From Plantago major (lineage: Eukaryota > Streptophyta > Magnoliopsida > Lamiales > Plantaginaceae), in contig CM048843.1 in NCBI GenBank assembly GCA_026545765.1, positions 124,001-188,000 of the forward strand: a DNA stretch of 64,000 nucleotides, written 5' to 3'. The notes beneath the pieces are model-generated. The model did no database searches. It was not told where the DNA came from and worked only from the letters and a program-made list of their open reading frames with translations. This document shows, in pieces, positions 1 through 13,500 of the stretch (its first letter is position 1; the number at the start of each line of letters is the position of its first letter). A program made the position numbers and the translations under genes.

Positions 1-424
1 AAAATTCGCATTATTTCTATCTTGATGAAAAACTTGGAAAAATCCTAAGTATAAGACAGATTCAGATGCAAACAGTGTTCTTGGTCATACAAAAACGTGA
101 TTCAGATAGCTAATAGCCAAAATTCATTAAATGGGCACAATTACACTTGTTGATTGTGATCATTGCTGAAGAAGCAATGGTGACCCTTGATGAAATTAAG
201 CGATTGATCTATAAAATTCGCATTATTTCTATGTTGATGAAAAACTTGGAAAAATCCTAAGTATAAGATAGATTCAGATGCAAACAGTGTTCTTGGTCAT
301 ACAAAAACGTGATTCGGATAGCTAATAGCCAAAATTCATTAAATGGGCACAATTACACTTGTTGATTGTGATCATTGCTGAAGAAGCAATGGTGACCCTT
401 GATGAAATTAAGCGATTGATCTAT
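1..424. repeat. 212-bp direct tandem repeat, two copies
   Basis: Positions 1-212 and 213-424 are nearly identical, differing at only a few bases. Each unit starts AAAATTCGCATT and ends near CGATTGATCTAT. The array may continue to the left of the window. It lies about 150 bp upstream of the TATA box of the copia A accessory gene. The matching stretch upstream of copy B (about 9960-10200) resembles it loosely but is not duplicated. Confidence 0.9.
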
Positions 425-580
425 ACGGTGGAAATTAATTCACAGTAAATAGTGGACTGTAAAAATTCTGACAAAGCCCACTTTGCATTTAATGCCGAAC
501 TAGCTTTTGCTCACGCTTGCAAATCACAGAATCATACACAAAATCAATTTGTATGTATTTGTCTGTTGAGATTCTATTGC

Positions 581-590
581 TATATATATA
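581..590 (+). promoter_or_regulatory. TATA box of copia A accessory gene
   Basis: TATATATATA followed by GGATTTTGGCAAAAG lies 199 bp upstream of the ATG at 780. The same box and following bases occur 210 bp upstream of the accessory-gene ATG in element B. Conservation in two otherwise diverged copies suggests a real internal promoter. The transcript start is inferred only. Confidence 0.5.
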
Positions 591-779
591 GGATTTTGGC
601 AAAAGAAATCACTTTCGCCTAATCCAAAATTCCGACTTGCACAAAAATAGCAAAACCTTCTCTTGATTCTCTGCAAACCTTCTACAATCTCTACAAATCA
701 AGATTAAGTTTTTCTGCAAAGAATTACTGAATCAAATCTCTTTCAAACACCAATCCAAATCCCTACACTATATAAAGAG

Positions 780-3700
780 ATGGCCCCAAAGAATTCTTCC
801 ACACAGAAATCTCAATCCTCCACTGGTACTGCTGAAAAGCAAGCACCCGAGTTGGTTATTGTGAACAACCGACTGGTAGGAGATTTTAATCCTAATCATT
901 GGACTTCAAATCACAGAATAATTTGGGGTGGTGCCATGGTTGAGGAATACCTCACGGTACGATAGAGAACCGACGAAAAGTCGATTCTTGACATGCTTGA
1001 AAGGCACAAATCAAGGGTTTTCTATCCGCCGCCCAAGTGGAATTTCATCACTCGATGTGTTGGAATTTTACAACAACTCGAGGATAATTTCTGTGTTTAC
1101 AAGGCCTTTGCAATAGTGTTGCATTAAAACCTCGATCAAAGAAAGGAAATCATACGGACTTAACAACTTCAGTAAGTTGTTTGAGTTTCAAAATCTTGGA
1201 AAGGATTTTGAAATAAACACCAAGGATGATGATCTCCTTGAAGGTGTTAAACAATTATGCATGGCGTGTGTGATCTTGAAAATCGATACACCCACCGAGT
1301 TCAAGCTTCGACATCCGAACCGGACATCGATGGTTCACTTTGGGATGTATCGCTTGCATTCTTCACGGATGCTTTGATGGTCTACAAGGAGGTCTTGACG
1401 GATAAGCCAAGAACGATGGATCATGATGTTCTTCCGAATCAACAAGACAAAGGTTGGAAAACCCTTTAAGCTGGGAAAATACGCCTTCATGAAGTTTGTG
1501 AAGAAGATTCAAGGCTTGAGCCTAAGATCGCCAAAGGGCTAGCCGAGCAAAGGCCACAATATGCTATGGTGCGAAGATATGCTACTTCTTTGGAGAAGCT
1601 TGGCATTGAGCTCGAGAGGCATTTGAAATAGCCAACAGTAACCTACTCTACAAATATGAGTATACAAACTTGATGAAAAAGGTTACTGGGTCTCAGAAAG
1701 GTTCTAAGAAGCGAAAGTCTGAAAAGGTATCTGAAGAAAAGGTTGCGACCAAGAAGCCCAGAACTTCAAGAAAGAAGTCTGCTGGCAAATCAGAAGACAC
1801 ACCCATTGAGGTTGTCGATTCTCAGATATCTGCAAGCCTTGCCGATGAACTAATAAAGGCAGATCAACTCATCAATGCTACAAAAGAGTCATCAACTACT
1901 GAACAAGTAGACTCAGCAAGAGAAAGTGCGTTTAGAAATGTTGCGACTAATGCAGAATGCCTTGCTGATGAACTTATTGATGCTGCCAAAACAGGTGAAA
2001 AGCACCAAGCCCCATCTGCAGAAATCGCAGGAGTAATGGACCAATCAGTTCCCAATGCTGATGAGAGCTCTGACGATGAAGATGATGAACTAGTCATCTC
2101 TCAAGTCCTAGAAAGAACAAAGCGGGCTAAGGTTACTGTAACAGTAACTGGTGATAAGGTTTCTGAAGAAGAACCTACACCTCAGGTTGCTGAACAAGCA
2201 CCTATAGGAAAGGTTGTTGGTGCAAACACATCATCAGGGAACGTTTCTTACGCACAACTTCAAGAAGCCCTGATGAGTGGTAATTTAGTGCTGGCAGATG
2301 CTGATGAAAATGCCACATCTAAAAATCTGGAAGAACACTCTATTGACCGATCTTCTGCTTCCAGACAACCACAACAACCACAGCCACTAGTGGTTGATGA
2401 AATGGTAAATGAACTCCATTTCGAATTACCAGCATTACAACACGCTGAAGAAAATCCTGCAAAAGAGCAGGTTCCCCAACTCGACAAGAGGGATCAAACT
2501 GAGACATCCACTCAGTATGATCAACCAGGGGAGGCAACTGAGTTGCACACTCAGGAAAGGTGTGAAGTACCTAAAACTTCAAACAAAGAAGCTGTACTGG
2601 AACAAGAAGACCAAAGTATAAAAGGGTCACAAGTTCCAGAGACCAATCAGCCTGACAATGCTCAGGTAGGTGAATGGTTTAACTCCTACCTTGTGAAAAT
2701 TTTTATGCTTGTATATCTTGTTACTTATATAAAAATTCTTTGTTACAGGCTGAGTTGGAAACACAGAAACAAGAGGAAGCTGGAAAGCTTGCCTCAGAAG
2801 CGAAGGAGGTTACCAACCTCGCCTCTCAAGAAATCGAGCACATACCACGGTGATAATTGATTCTTAAGATAACACTTTTCATCATTTGTCTATGTGCTTA
2901 ATCATTTAAAGTAAATGTTTCTAACAGCTCACCGAGAAAGAGGAAGATAAAGCGAAATGCCAGAGACGAACCCAGAGACCGACAAGGTTTCTGAAGAACA
3001 CATCATTGAGCCTTCTAGCATGAAGGTACATGAAAAATCAGTGATACGTATTCTTCATCATGGGTTATCTTAAACTTCTTCTAAAATATTCAATACTTTC
3101 TACTTACGTGCTCATTCGAGTAGAGATGCAAAGGAAAAAGTTGCGACATCCTGCATCAATGGAAATTGATGAAGCTCCCAAGGCAACATCACATGAAAGA
3201 ATACGACCAGAAAGTTTCGAGAAAAATGACTCGAGCTTCCTATTGAGGAAGTAAGTCCAAAACTCGAACTCATTAATGCATTTTGCACAAATTCTTTCAA
3301 ATAATTTCCTAAGTATTGTATTAATCTTAATTCTCAGGTTCAAGAAAGAAAGGTTGATGAGGACCAGACTTCCAAGTCTCCACCTCACAACAAGATATCT
3401 GAGACACCAATTGTCTCAGTAGCACAAGTCTCTGAGCCTGAAGTACTTACTCAGGTAACTCAGAAACTAAACTACACTTCTACTCAGATATCTACAAAAG
3501 TTTTGAAGCTCACTCAAAACTCTTTCTTTCAGGCTCAAACGAGTGCAAAGCAGGCTCCCAATGATGAGAAAAGGGACCTACTTCCCTTCTTCAAAGCTCA
3601 AACCCTGCCAAAGCATATTCAATGCTTCAAGAAATGGCAAAGGTTAAGGTGCTCTGATCTCTCTGAAATATTGAGAATCACAGATCAACCAACCAGACGA

Positions 3701-6329
3701 GCACGAGCTCTTGACTTGGAGACGTATATCGATGCAATGTTCCCTACCGAACAGTACACAATTGCGACTCTATTGCATAAGGATTTATCGAGAGAAGTGG
3801 CGCACAGTTTGATACAAGCCTTTGAACAGGCAGATGGTCAGACAAGATTACAGATGGCATTCAAGCTAGTTCTGCCCCAGACTCTGCAATTTATACCTTC
3901 TGAACAAGAAGAGGTTAATGGGCAGAAGATCACTATCCCTGAAGTGATCAATCTTGTATCTGAAGATGATGAGGAGGAAGAGATAAACGAAAACGACTTC
4001 GATGAACCTCCCACTGACCATCACCAAAAGGATGACACAGACAAAAAGGATGATGATGATGCCCCTGCACTAGGGACCGGATGAATTTCACAAAGAAATC
4101 ATGCCTCAACTGCTGAAAAGCAAACTGAGAGGAAAGCACAAAAATCTCCGTCTCCATCTCCTCAAAAGTCAACTCATCCATCTTCCCAACAAAAGGTTAT
4201 TACTGAACAAGTAGTTGAGGATTCTGAGGAAATCGCTCAGAATTGTTGAATACTCAATCCAGAACTGCTCAACTCAGACAACTGTTGGAAGAAGAACAAC
4301 AACTCCATCTTCAACTGGAAGACCAGATAGCTAAATCCAGAGACAAGCTTGACCAACTACAAGATCAATATCTGCAAGAGATGATTGCTTACTCTGAGGT
4401 TAAAGAGCTACAGGATGCTGTAAATGCCATCACCAAAGAACTCGATCATCAAGAAGTATCTGAAATTAAGCATGATGCTAAAGTCGCATCATCTTCAAAA
4501 GAAGTACCATCCTCCTCCCAAAGGAAGAAACCAATCTACGAGATGGTTCTTTGGACTCGACACAATCGATGAGAATGTCCAAGAGGATGAAGATCACTAG
4601 GCTGATTACTCAGATGATGAAGAAGACAAGACTTTGGCAGAGCACCGCAATGAACATCTAGCGGTTTCACACTTGAAAAGGAAACTGATTGCTCCTGAAC
4701 CTTTCAGCAAACTGCCAAATGTCCACTCCCATGAATACATGAACATATACCAAGTACTGGCTCATCTGAAAAAGGAGTTGTCTTCACAGAACAGGGAAGT
4801 AATTGCCTCCGTCCCCTCTGAAATGAAAAAATTCACTGAGCTCATCACTCAGAGAACAACTAGCATAGTCATTGCTCAGAAAGATTTGGGAATGATAAGG
4901 GACGATGATGCATCTTTAGCTGAAAAAGCTTTCCAAGAGGCAAGTTACACTTCTGGAAAAGCAGATGCCATCCTAGGCCCATTGGCAGAGCTCACTGATA
5001 AGGACAATGGACTTATCAAGCAAAATCAGGAGCTCAAAGCCGAACTTCAGAAGTTGGTCACTGCCTACAATTATTTACAAGGGCATTTTGACTCTCTCTC
5101 AAATTCTTTTATGAGACTGAGTCAGCCAACAATGACTAAGGGGGGAAAGAGTGTACAAATTTGGACCTCAAAGTCAGGGGGAATGGGAAGAAGGAGAAGA
5201 AAACAAGAAGAAATCTGGAGCTGGTGCGGCTCAGAGAGGAAGAAGAAACATGAAAACTTCCCAGCCACCACTCAGAATCAATGAACCCTCCTCAAGCCAA
5301 GCTGCTTTGCAAATAGTAGCTGCTTCCCAGAAACCTACTGAAGGAACTACAATGATAACAAGGGCATGCACGAAACCTCCAAGGAGTACCAAGGCTCAAG
5401 GAGAAGACATGTTAAAGGGATTAATGAATCTTCAAGAAAATGAAGAAGGCAAATCAAGTCCCCAGCAATGAAGAAGGTCAGAAACTCTCAAAAGATTTAA
5501 TCTTGATGATGATGAAGATGAAGCTCCTCTTCACAGAAAAAGGAAAATTGAAAGCCTAACTGAGCCCATAGCTGCAAAGCCCCTAGCAGCTAAAACACCC
5601 TCTGGAAATACCAAGTCTATCCAGGGTGGTTCTTCAAGCAACAACCCCAAAATGAATTCAAGACAGGAGAAGGAGCAGTGAGGCGAGCAAAGACAAAGTC
5701 AACTTCCACTCGGGCGGAAGAAGCCAAAATAGAGTATGTGAAAAATGACAATGATTCCTCTGTCTACAGGTGCATCAATCAGAAAAATGGCTATTGGATT
5801 CTGGAACTTAAGCATCTACTGGTAAATTCAAGATTTTCAGAACCAATCCATAAACAACTTATGGCATGGAGAAAAGATAAGCCAACCTTGATCAACACCA
5901 ATCACATTAAAGCCTGGTTGGATTTTGAAGTTGTCGAAGAATGAAGCCATGAGAAAGGACCTCTCTGATGAATGTCCATATGGAAAGCCAGATGATGTGC
6001 ACAGAATTCTGAATATCACAGGAACAGGCACAAGAGCAAGACTCGTTGTGGAACCCTATGAGTCATTCTATCTAACTGAAGATCAATACAAGGGTGACAT
6101 CAGATATCTGAGGATTATCTACGAATACTTCAAGCTTTCAGATATCAGAATAGAGCATGCCTGGAAGTGGGGAAAGTATCTGTGGGTCAAACATTTTGTC
6201 AAGAAAATCCTACAAAACCTGAAAGAGGTCTGTGGATTTGCCAGAGACACTGAGATGCTCGTCAGAACACTTCTCTATGATTATTCTGATGACATCAAAA
6301 GGTTTGGAGATAGGAAATTTGCAGACTGA
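780..6329 (+). pseudogene. accessory gene of copia element A (fossil)
   Basis: This long coding region sits between pol and the 3' LTR. The product begins MAPKNSS and is homologous along its length to the gene at 10539. Visible parts in order: an N-terminal domain with a W-x-x-N-H motif; a Lys/Arg-rich stretch near 1670-1800 that could be a nuclear signal; acidic, Gln/Glu-rich low-complexity sequence; a conserved domain at 3530-3900 with EQEEVNGQKI and INLVSEDDEEE; coiled-coil-like stretches near 4250-4450 and 4640-5130; and a C-terminal domain ending near 6329. Coding blocks are separated by short gaps with GT...AG borders, and exons often restart with Ala-Gln or Ala-Glu, as expected of a spliced gene. 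Similar post-pol genes in SIRE-type elements are called env-like, but I see no clear envelope features here. It is broken at several places. Function unknown. Confidence 0.6.
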
Positions 6330-6718
6330 TCCATAGAACTACTGTTGAAGACTTGAACAATTGAAGACTTGAAGACTAGTCTATTAGGATGTTTACTTGG
6401 AGCTTGGTTACTCCTGTTGTCCTAATTTACTATGTATTTTTGTTGTATTTTTGCTGACTAAGCTAAATTGTTTCATGTACTAAAGTTATCTGTAATCTTT
6501 CATTGTAACTTATCTGATGAACTTACTCTCAGATATTATTCTATAAAAGATAACTTGTCAGCAAAGATCACACCTTGTGATTTGGTTGGTGTTTACTTTC
6601 TGCACTTAATTGAATGAATTGAAAAATCTTAAGAAATGATTAAGTGTTGGATTGTTCACTCATCCAGATTTGTAATAGGTCAGATAGTCATCGTTGACTG
6701 ATCAAAAAGGGGGAAATT

Positions 6719-7830
6719 TGTTAGGAAATTTGTTAGATATTTTGTTAGAAATATCTGTTTAGATTTTGATCAGCAACATGATGACTTATCTTAGTCTCAG
6801 AAAGGTGATTAGTATTCTTGGTTCACTTGAACATTGTAAAAGAGGAAACCCACTAAGTATGATAGTCTAGCTAATCTTGTATAGGATGTTAGGTCTCAAA
6901 ATGTAATTTTTATTTTATGAAGAGAAGACCAAGAAGAAGACATCCAAGCAGAACAAGTTCAACGACATTGAAGATTTGAAAGCGCACAAGATTACTGAAA
7001 TAGTTTTGCAGATACCTTGGCCAGATTTCTTGAAGACGCAAATGATTGCTAAACAAATCATGTCACAAGAGATATCTGAGAAGTCAAGAGGTCCATCTGG
7101 AAAACAAGGAAAGTGTCCACAGATATCTACACTCAGATACCTTGAGCTTTAAACCACATTTCTGATAAAGAAATATATATTGCAAACAAAGTTGTTTCAA
7201 TAAAAGTGGTATCTGAAGTTAAAGGTAAGGACGTGCTAAAACTCAGAGAAAACTGATAAAGTTAAGTCTCTAATACAAAGGATAGTTCCGTTGGCACTAC
7301 AGGACAAAAAGTATAGTACAATGCATTTAAATGCACGGACAGAGATGTCTGAACAAAAGTAACGGTAGCTTCTGAAGAAGAAGACAAACCTGCTACAGTA
7401 CTATACACAGATATCAATAGTTTGAATTTGATTTGAGCCTAACGGATACTATTCAAACGACACTCAAATTCATCTATAAATATCAACACTTAGACTGCTT
7501 GAGAACACACCTTGAACTCCATAAACACGCTGAACACCTTACTCTCTCATAGCAAACTACTTATCCTCAAGCTTTCTGTTGCGACCAAAGCTCTTGATCT
7601 TAAGTAGCACAAAAGTTCTAAGTGTCCTGATCCTAAACAAGCACTGCTATTTGTGAAAGAGTTGAATCGAAAGATCAAGTATCTGAGATTCATTCTCTTG
7701 AACAATTATCATAGACTTGGGTCAGTAAAAAGAATAAGATACCATACATTGCAAAGTGTATTAAGTATACTTGATTCACAAAGCTATCTGATTAACTGAA
7801 AAGTTATTAAAGAAGCTCATCTGACAACTC
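6719..7830 (+). repeat. LTR of copia element A
   Basis: It begins TGTTAGGAAATTTG immediately after the polypurine tract at 6704-6718. It matches the inverted solo LTR at 34346-36104 closely, much better than it matches the LTR at 16100. It contains a TATA-like CTATAAATATC near 7475. Similarity to the family LTR stops at about 7830, where element B pol begins. Confidence 0.8.
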
Positions 7831-7867
7831 TGACAGGCATGTCCCAGAAAGCTCTCACACTGAGCAA

Positions 7868-9590
7868 GTGTCAGACATTCACCGCCCTTCTGAGGTGCAA
7901 AATGTCACAGATACTGAAGAAGTATCAAGTCATAATCATAGTGATTCACATTCAGATCACATAGATGTTGACCCTACTAGCCCTAAACCCATGATGAGAT
8001 GGATCAAGGATCATCCTGCAAAAGATGTGATTGGACCAATCAATCAAGGTGTTAGGACTAGGAGAGCAATAGCTGAAAATGCTAATTCTCTCTTTGGATG
8101 TTTTATCTCAAACATTGAACCAAAAACTATAGAAGAAGCATTAAGAGACCAAGACTGGATCTCTGTAATGGAAGAAGAGTTGGATCAGTTTGAAAGAAAC
8201 AAAGTCTGGAAACTAGTTCCATTTGTAGAAGGAATATCTGTGATTGGAACTAAGTGGGTTTTCAGAAACAAGATGAATGAATCTGGTGAAATAACCAGAA
8301 ATAAAGCAAGGTTGGTTGCGAGGATTCACCCAATCAAGGTTTAGATTTTGATGAGTCATATGCACCGGTTGCGGATGGATGCAATAAGACTCTTTCGCCT
8401 TTGCAGCTCATAAAGATTTTAAAGTTTATCGATGGATGTCAAAAGTGCATTCTTGAATGGTGAACTTCGAGGAAGTCTATGTTGAGCGACCACTGGCTTT
8501 GAAGTTTCCTCGGAAAGTAGAATGGCTATAAGCTCTGAAAGCTCTTCTTTGACCGCAGCTCGAGCATGGTATGACACTTTGGCCAAATACCTTCTGGAAA
8601 GTGGTTTCAAGAAAGGTGAAGTTGATAAAACTTTGTTTACTTTAAATCATGAAGGGAAACTACTCTTAGTTCAAGTATATGTTGATGACATCATATTTGG
8701 ATCTAAGGACAAGCAACTTTGTGATGACTTTGCAAATCTCATGAAAGGTAAATTTGAGATGAGCATGATGGGAGAATTGAACTATTTCCTAGGACTGCAA
8801 GTCAAGCAACTCAATGATGGAATATTCATTAGTCGGACAAAGTATGCAAAAGAAATGCTCACAAAGTTCAATCTTAAGCCTTCTGAAAAGAATGCTAAGA
8901 TACCTATGAACATAGGAACCAAGATGACCTATACTGAATCAGATAAGAGTGTTGATGAACACAAGTATAGGAAATTGATAGGTTCACTACTTTACCTTAC
9001 TGCAAGCAGACCTAATATTCAATATGCAGTTGGAGTGTGTGCTAGATTTCAAACAAATCCAATGCAATCACACTACAACACTGCTATGAAAGTATTAAAG
9101 TATGTGAAAAGGTACGAGAGATGTAGGGTTGTGGTATCCTAAAGAAAGTGGATTGAGTTTGGTGGTTACTCGAGATCGATTATCTTTGGATCAATGCTTG
9201 ATAGGAAAAGTACCTCGTGAACTTGTCGGTTTAAGAACTAGACTTATCTCATGATTTAGCAAGAAACAAAACTCAATTGCAACTTCTACCACGAAATTTG
9301 AATATATTCTTTGGTTGTTGTGCAACACAAATTACGTGGATTCAACAACAACTCGAGACTATGGACTCAATGAAGAAAACTCCCATTTTACGTGACAACA
9401 CAAGTGCTATTGCAATCACGTAACCCCAAGTTCCATGCGTAACAAAGCACATTGATGTTAGACACCACTTCATCATAGACCATGTTGAGAAGCGAATATA
9501 GAGATACTCAAGATTGGTCTGAAGACCAACTTGGATATCTTCACTAAGCCCTTACAAGAAAGCCGACTCTTGACTTTGAGACATAATCTT
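7868..9590 (+). pseudogene. copia pol remnant: reverse transcriptase and RNase H (fossil)
   Basis: The first block (7868-8344) matches the start of copia reverse transcriptase: a linker with DHPAKDVIGP, then EALRDQDWISVMEEEL and GTKWVFRNKMNE. The second block (8522-9142) carries the catalytic YVDD box in QVYVDDIIFGS and the copia signature GELNYFLGLQV. The sequence at 9140-9590 is a worn RNase H; its tail resembles the DIFTKPL-type end of copia pol. Gag, protease and integrase are absent. The remnant has several breaks and cannot encode a working polymerase as it stands. Confidence 0.85.
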
Positions 9591-10328
9591 GGATTAATGG
9601 AGTTGCTAAGGGTGAAAAATTGTCACGAATATCTAAAGTCCGAGTAAGTGAGGTAGAAAAAGTAAGCCTCGAGAACGGGTTCTCGTAAAGCCAAGTTGAT
9701 AAGAGGTGATGCAAAGGTTTACGGTAGCAACCCTCGGAAGGCAAAACATTTCGAACGGGTATCCGAAAGGCAAATGTTGGTACACTTAATAAGTAAATAA
9801 AACTAGAACTTACTTACCGAGTGGGTCAAATACATTCAAACACAAATGAAGCTTCCGACACTTGAATTGTAAAGCTATTTAGTCATAAAGAGAAATGGAC
9901 ACACAAAGCCCAAAAGGTATAAGTTCTGAAAGTCAAATATGTGCAATGTCTTGTATTTTTACCATTTTGATGATAAACAATATATAGATAAGGACTTGAC
10001 ACTCAGAATGATAAGATCAAACGATTAAGTGTTCCTACTCTTTACTAAGTGACACAATGAATGTAGCATATTAAAAATCCATCAAGTCGGCACATTACCA
10101 TTTGTTGATTGATATCATTACAAGATATTCAATATAAGCCCTTGATGAATAAACGTTTGATCTCAACGGATGAGATTAAAACAAAGCAAGTAATGTCTGT
10201 TGATAAATGCAGACATGGCCCACTACGCATTTAATGAAGTACAAAGGACGTACCACGCCTATGCAGATGCAAAGACACGCATTCATATTCAGCTATATGT
10301 ATGTTGTATCTATGTACATTTTGTCTGC
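9591..10328 (+). other. spacer between pol and accessory gene of element B
   Basis: I find no coding region of its own here. The stretch at 9960-10200 is loosely similar to the 212-bp repeat unit at 1-424 (shared features such as TTGTTGATTG and CCTTGATGA), so it corresponds to the same upstream region of the accessory gene. Confidence 0.5.
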
Positions 10329-10338
10329 TATATATATA
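10329..10338 (+). promoter_or_regulatory. TATA box of copia B accessory gene
   Basis: TATATATATA followed by GGATTTGGGCAAAAG lies 210 bp upstream of the ATG at 10539. It is the counterpart of the box at 581-590. The intervening leader is also alignable between the two copies (AAAATAGCAAAA and TTTCTGCAAA or similar). Confidence 0.5.
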
Positions 10339-10538
10339 GGATTTGGGCAAAAGACAAACACTTTTACCAATTCCAAAATTTCAAACTTGCATCAAAATAG
10401 CAAAATCTCTCAAGATTTCTGCAAAACCCCTCTGCAAAACTCAACTTCTTATGCTTAGTCTTCTGAAAAGACAGACTAATTCTGATTAATTGCGCAAAAT
10501 TCATCTGAAAAACACTCATTCAAAACTCTATATAAGAG

Positions 10539-13500
10539 ATGGCACCCAAGAAGATAATCACCAAGAACCCTAAGGCCGTATCATCTGCTCCTGCTGAAAA
10601 GCAAGGAGGAAAGGAACTTAAGGTGTTGAATAAACAACTTCTGGGAAAGTTTACCCCATCGGACTGGAACCCTAACCACAAAATGAATTGGGGAGCTTTT
10701 CTAGTAAAGAGGTATGTACCAGCAGTTATACCTTCAAAACCAGAAAGGAAACTGATATTGGGGATGCTGAAGAATTTCCATATCTACAAGCTTCTATCTG
10801 CTGCACCTAGTGGACTATCCACCTTTGGATGTCTTGAGTTCTATAACAACTCCAAAATCTTCACAAAAGTTGTGAATGATGAAGAAGAAAAATACATGCA
10901 GACTGAAGTCCAAGGACAAGAAATTGTTCTAGACTTCAAGACTTTCTGCAAGATATTCCGATTGAAAAATCGAGTAACATTTGAAGACATCAACATCAAG
11001 GACGCTTCCATGATTCAAGGCGTCAAAGAGCTATTTGAAGCAATCCAGTTAGAAAATGCAAAAGGTTGCCAGAGACTTTGTTCAAGGCCATCGAACTAGT
11101 CATCTCGTAAACACTGGAGTACTTTAGCTCTTATTTGTCCGTTGCTTTGATGGCAACAAAGGTGGAGTAGACCAGATAAGCATGGAGAGATGGATGATGA
11201 TGCATCTTCTGAACAAGAAGCATGAAGGGCAGGAAACCCACTTCAATTGGGGGAAGTACGCCTTCAACAAATTCCTTGGACATATTGAGGAATTTGAGCC
11301 CAAAATCATCAATGGCCTTGCTGAGCCAAAGGCCAATATGCACTGGTCTCGTAATGCTACATTCGGAAACAATGGGAATCACTCTCGGAAATCGATCACC
11401 AACTCCCTTTTCAGACACGCTTTTGAAGAAAAGGAGAAACTTGCTGCTGAGAACGCACTCAGAAAGGCAGAAGAAGAAGAAACTGCACAACAAGGTGAGG
11501 AGGTCTCTGAGCAAGCTCAAGCTAAACCTCCAGTTGCCAAGAGAAAGAGGACTCATAGCAAAAGAGCCTCCAAGCCCCTAAGCATACAAGAGGCGCAACC
11601 TTCTGGAGACAAGGTCTCAGAAGATGTTGGACGCTCAGAAAGGCAACTCCAGAATGCCCCAAGAGTCCTGAACCAGAATGCTCCAGAACTCTCCAGAGAT
11701 GATAGAAATATCATAGATGAGTGCACTGACCACGTAATAGTGATTCGAGGATGATGAAGTACTTGCAAAAGTACTCAAAGATTCAAGTATGAGACCCATG
11801 GAGGAGCATCAAGCTCTTCAGAAGACAAGAGCCCTACTCTTGCCAGGAAGAAGAAGGTCTGGGTGAGGAAGATAGAATGCTGGAAGATCCTGATATTGCT
11901 TCCACATTCACAATGCCAACACTTAATATTGCTAAAGAAAACCCTGTTCTTGAACAGATTCCTCAACCTTCTGAGAGAGCTCAACTCTCAGAAAGGGATC
12001 AAACTGAGATGGAGACTCAGAATGATACTGCAGAGGAGAACAATAATGAGCACAGAGAGACTGTGGAATCACCACAAGTCCAAGAGATCAATGATCAGCC
12101 TGACTCTATTTAGGTAACAAAGATAGTTTGTATCTAACATGTCAACATAATTGTATGTTAACTTGTTACTCATAAGCTGTATTTGTTACAGGCCAACTTG
12201 GAGACACATTTTCAGGGGGAAGAAAACCTGTCCACCCCCTTGAATCAAGAAGAGGTTCCTCCAACCTCAGAACATTAAGAAGAGCCTGTCCCACAGGTAG
12301 CAAAGTTATGTCTGAACAAGAAATAACTAAAAATGCTCTTATCTTATGTTCTAATATTCTTAATGTCTCTTTTTAGGCTCCAACTGAGGAAGTAGTGGTG
12401 GTGGAACCAACACCCCAAAACCTAGAGATTCCAGAGGCTGAAAAGCTTTCTGAGGAAGTATTTACTGAGCCTTCTGCTGAGAAGGTAAGTAATCAGTAAT
12501 AGTCTTCTTCAAGAATACTTTGGAAAAACCACTACTAAATCTTTTATGTTTGTTCTTACAGGCTCAGTCAGAAGAACAATTGGATGGAGAAACAGTTGTG
12601 TTATCTCCTCCGAAGGAAACTAAAACTGCTGAACAAGCGATTCTGCGAAAGGTTCGAAACCCCCAGGTTTCGAGAAAGATCTTGTTGAGCTTCCTCACTT
12701 GGAAGTAAGTGAAGTCTCGTAAAGCATTTTTCCACTTATCTTTTCATATGCTTTCTAAACATATTTGATTTTAATTCTCAGGTTCTAGCAAAAAGAAAGG
12801 TTGATGAGGATCAGACTTCTCCTCACAACAAGGTATCTGAGGCCTCTGTGCCCAAGCAAGCAGAAGTACAGGATAATGAGCCTAGTGTTTCCACACAGGT
12901 ATGCTCAGAAAGCCTATTTCGCTTACAGATACTAACTCAAGTAGTTTGAGCAAAACTAACTTGAACACTTTCTTTCAGGCTCAAAGTCTAGTGCCAGTTG
13001 ATTTACTCAAGGCCTTCCAGAAGCACACCTTAAAGAAACATCTCAAGTGCTTCAGACAATGGCAGAAACTCAGAAAGGCTGACCTTTCTGAATTAGCCAG
13101 AGTAATCGACGTCCCAGAGAAGAGAGCAATCGCCTTCAATCTGGAAGATTATATCCATGCATTGTTCCCAACAGAGTCCTACACTTTTGCCACTCTGATG
13201 CATGAAGACTTCATTCATGAAGACTTCATTCATGAAGTAGCACAAAGACTTTTGGCAGATTTCAAGTCTGCGGATGCTCAAACCCAAGAGCAGATGGTTA
13301 CCCATCCTGCCTTGCCCAGCAAGCTCACAACCTACCCAACTGAACAAGAGGAAGTTAATGGGAGGATGATTACATTCCAAAATGTGATCAACCTGGTTTC
13401 AGAAGATGACGAGGAGATGGACGAAAATGATTATCAAGAACCTCCTTTTGAGCATCCAAACCAAGAAGCAAAGAAAAAGGATGATGATGATGATGATCAA

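Larger units (their letters stand above)
1..7830 (+). mobile_element. Ty1/copia-type LTR element A, 3' portion (fossil)
   Basis: This is the 3' part of a copia-type element: an accessory gene (780-6329), a polypurine tract AAAAAGGGGGAAATT (6704-6718) and LTR sequence from 6719. The accessory gene downstream of pol and the long LTRs (about 1.4-1.76 kb in this window) suggest the SIRE/Maximus lineage, but no pol of this copy is visible to prove it. The upstream end lies outside the window. At about 7830 its LTR sequence passes directly into the pol of element B. The element is an incomplete fossil with several breaks in its reading frames. Confidence 0.75.

Noticed and set aside
1-430. CRISPR-like direct repeats
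   Set aside because: Two adjacent 212-bp units without spacers in plant nuclear DNA are an ordinary tandem duplication.
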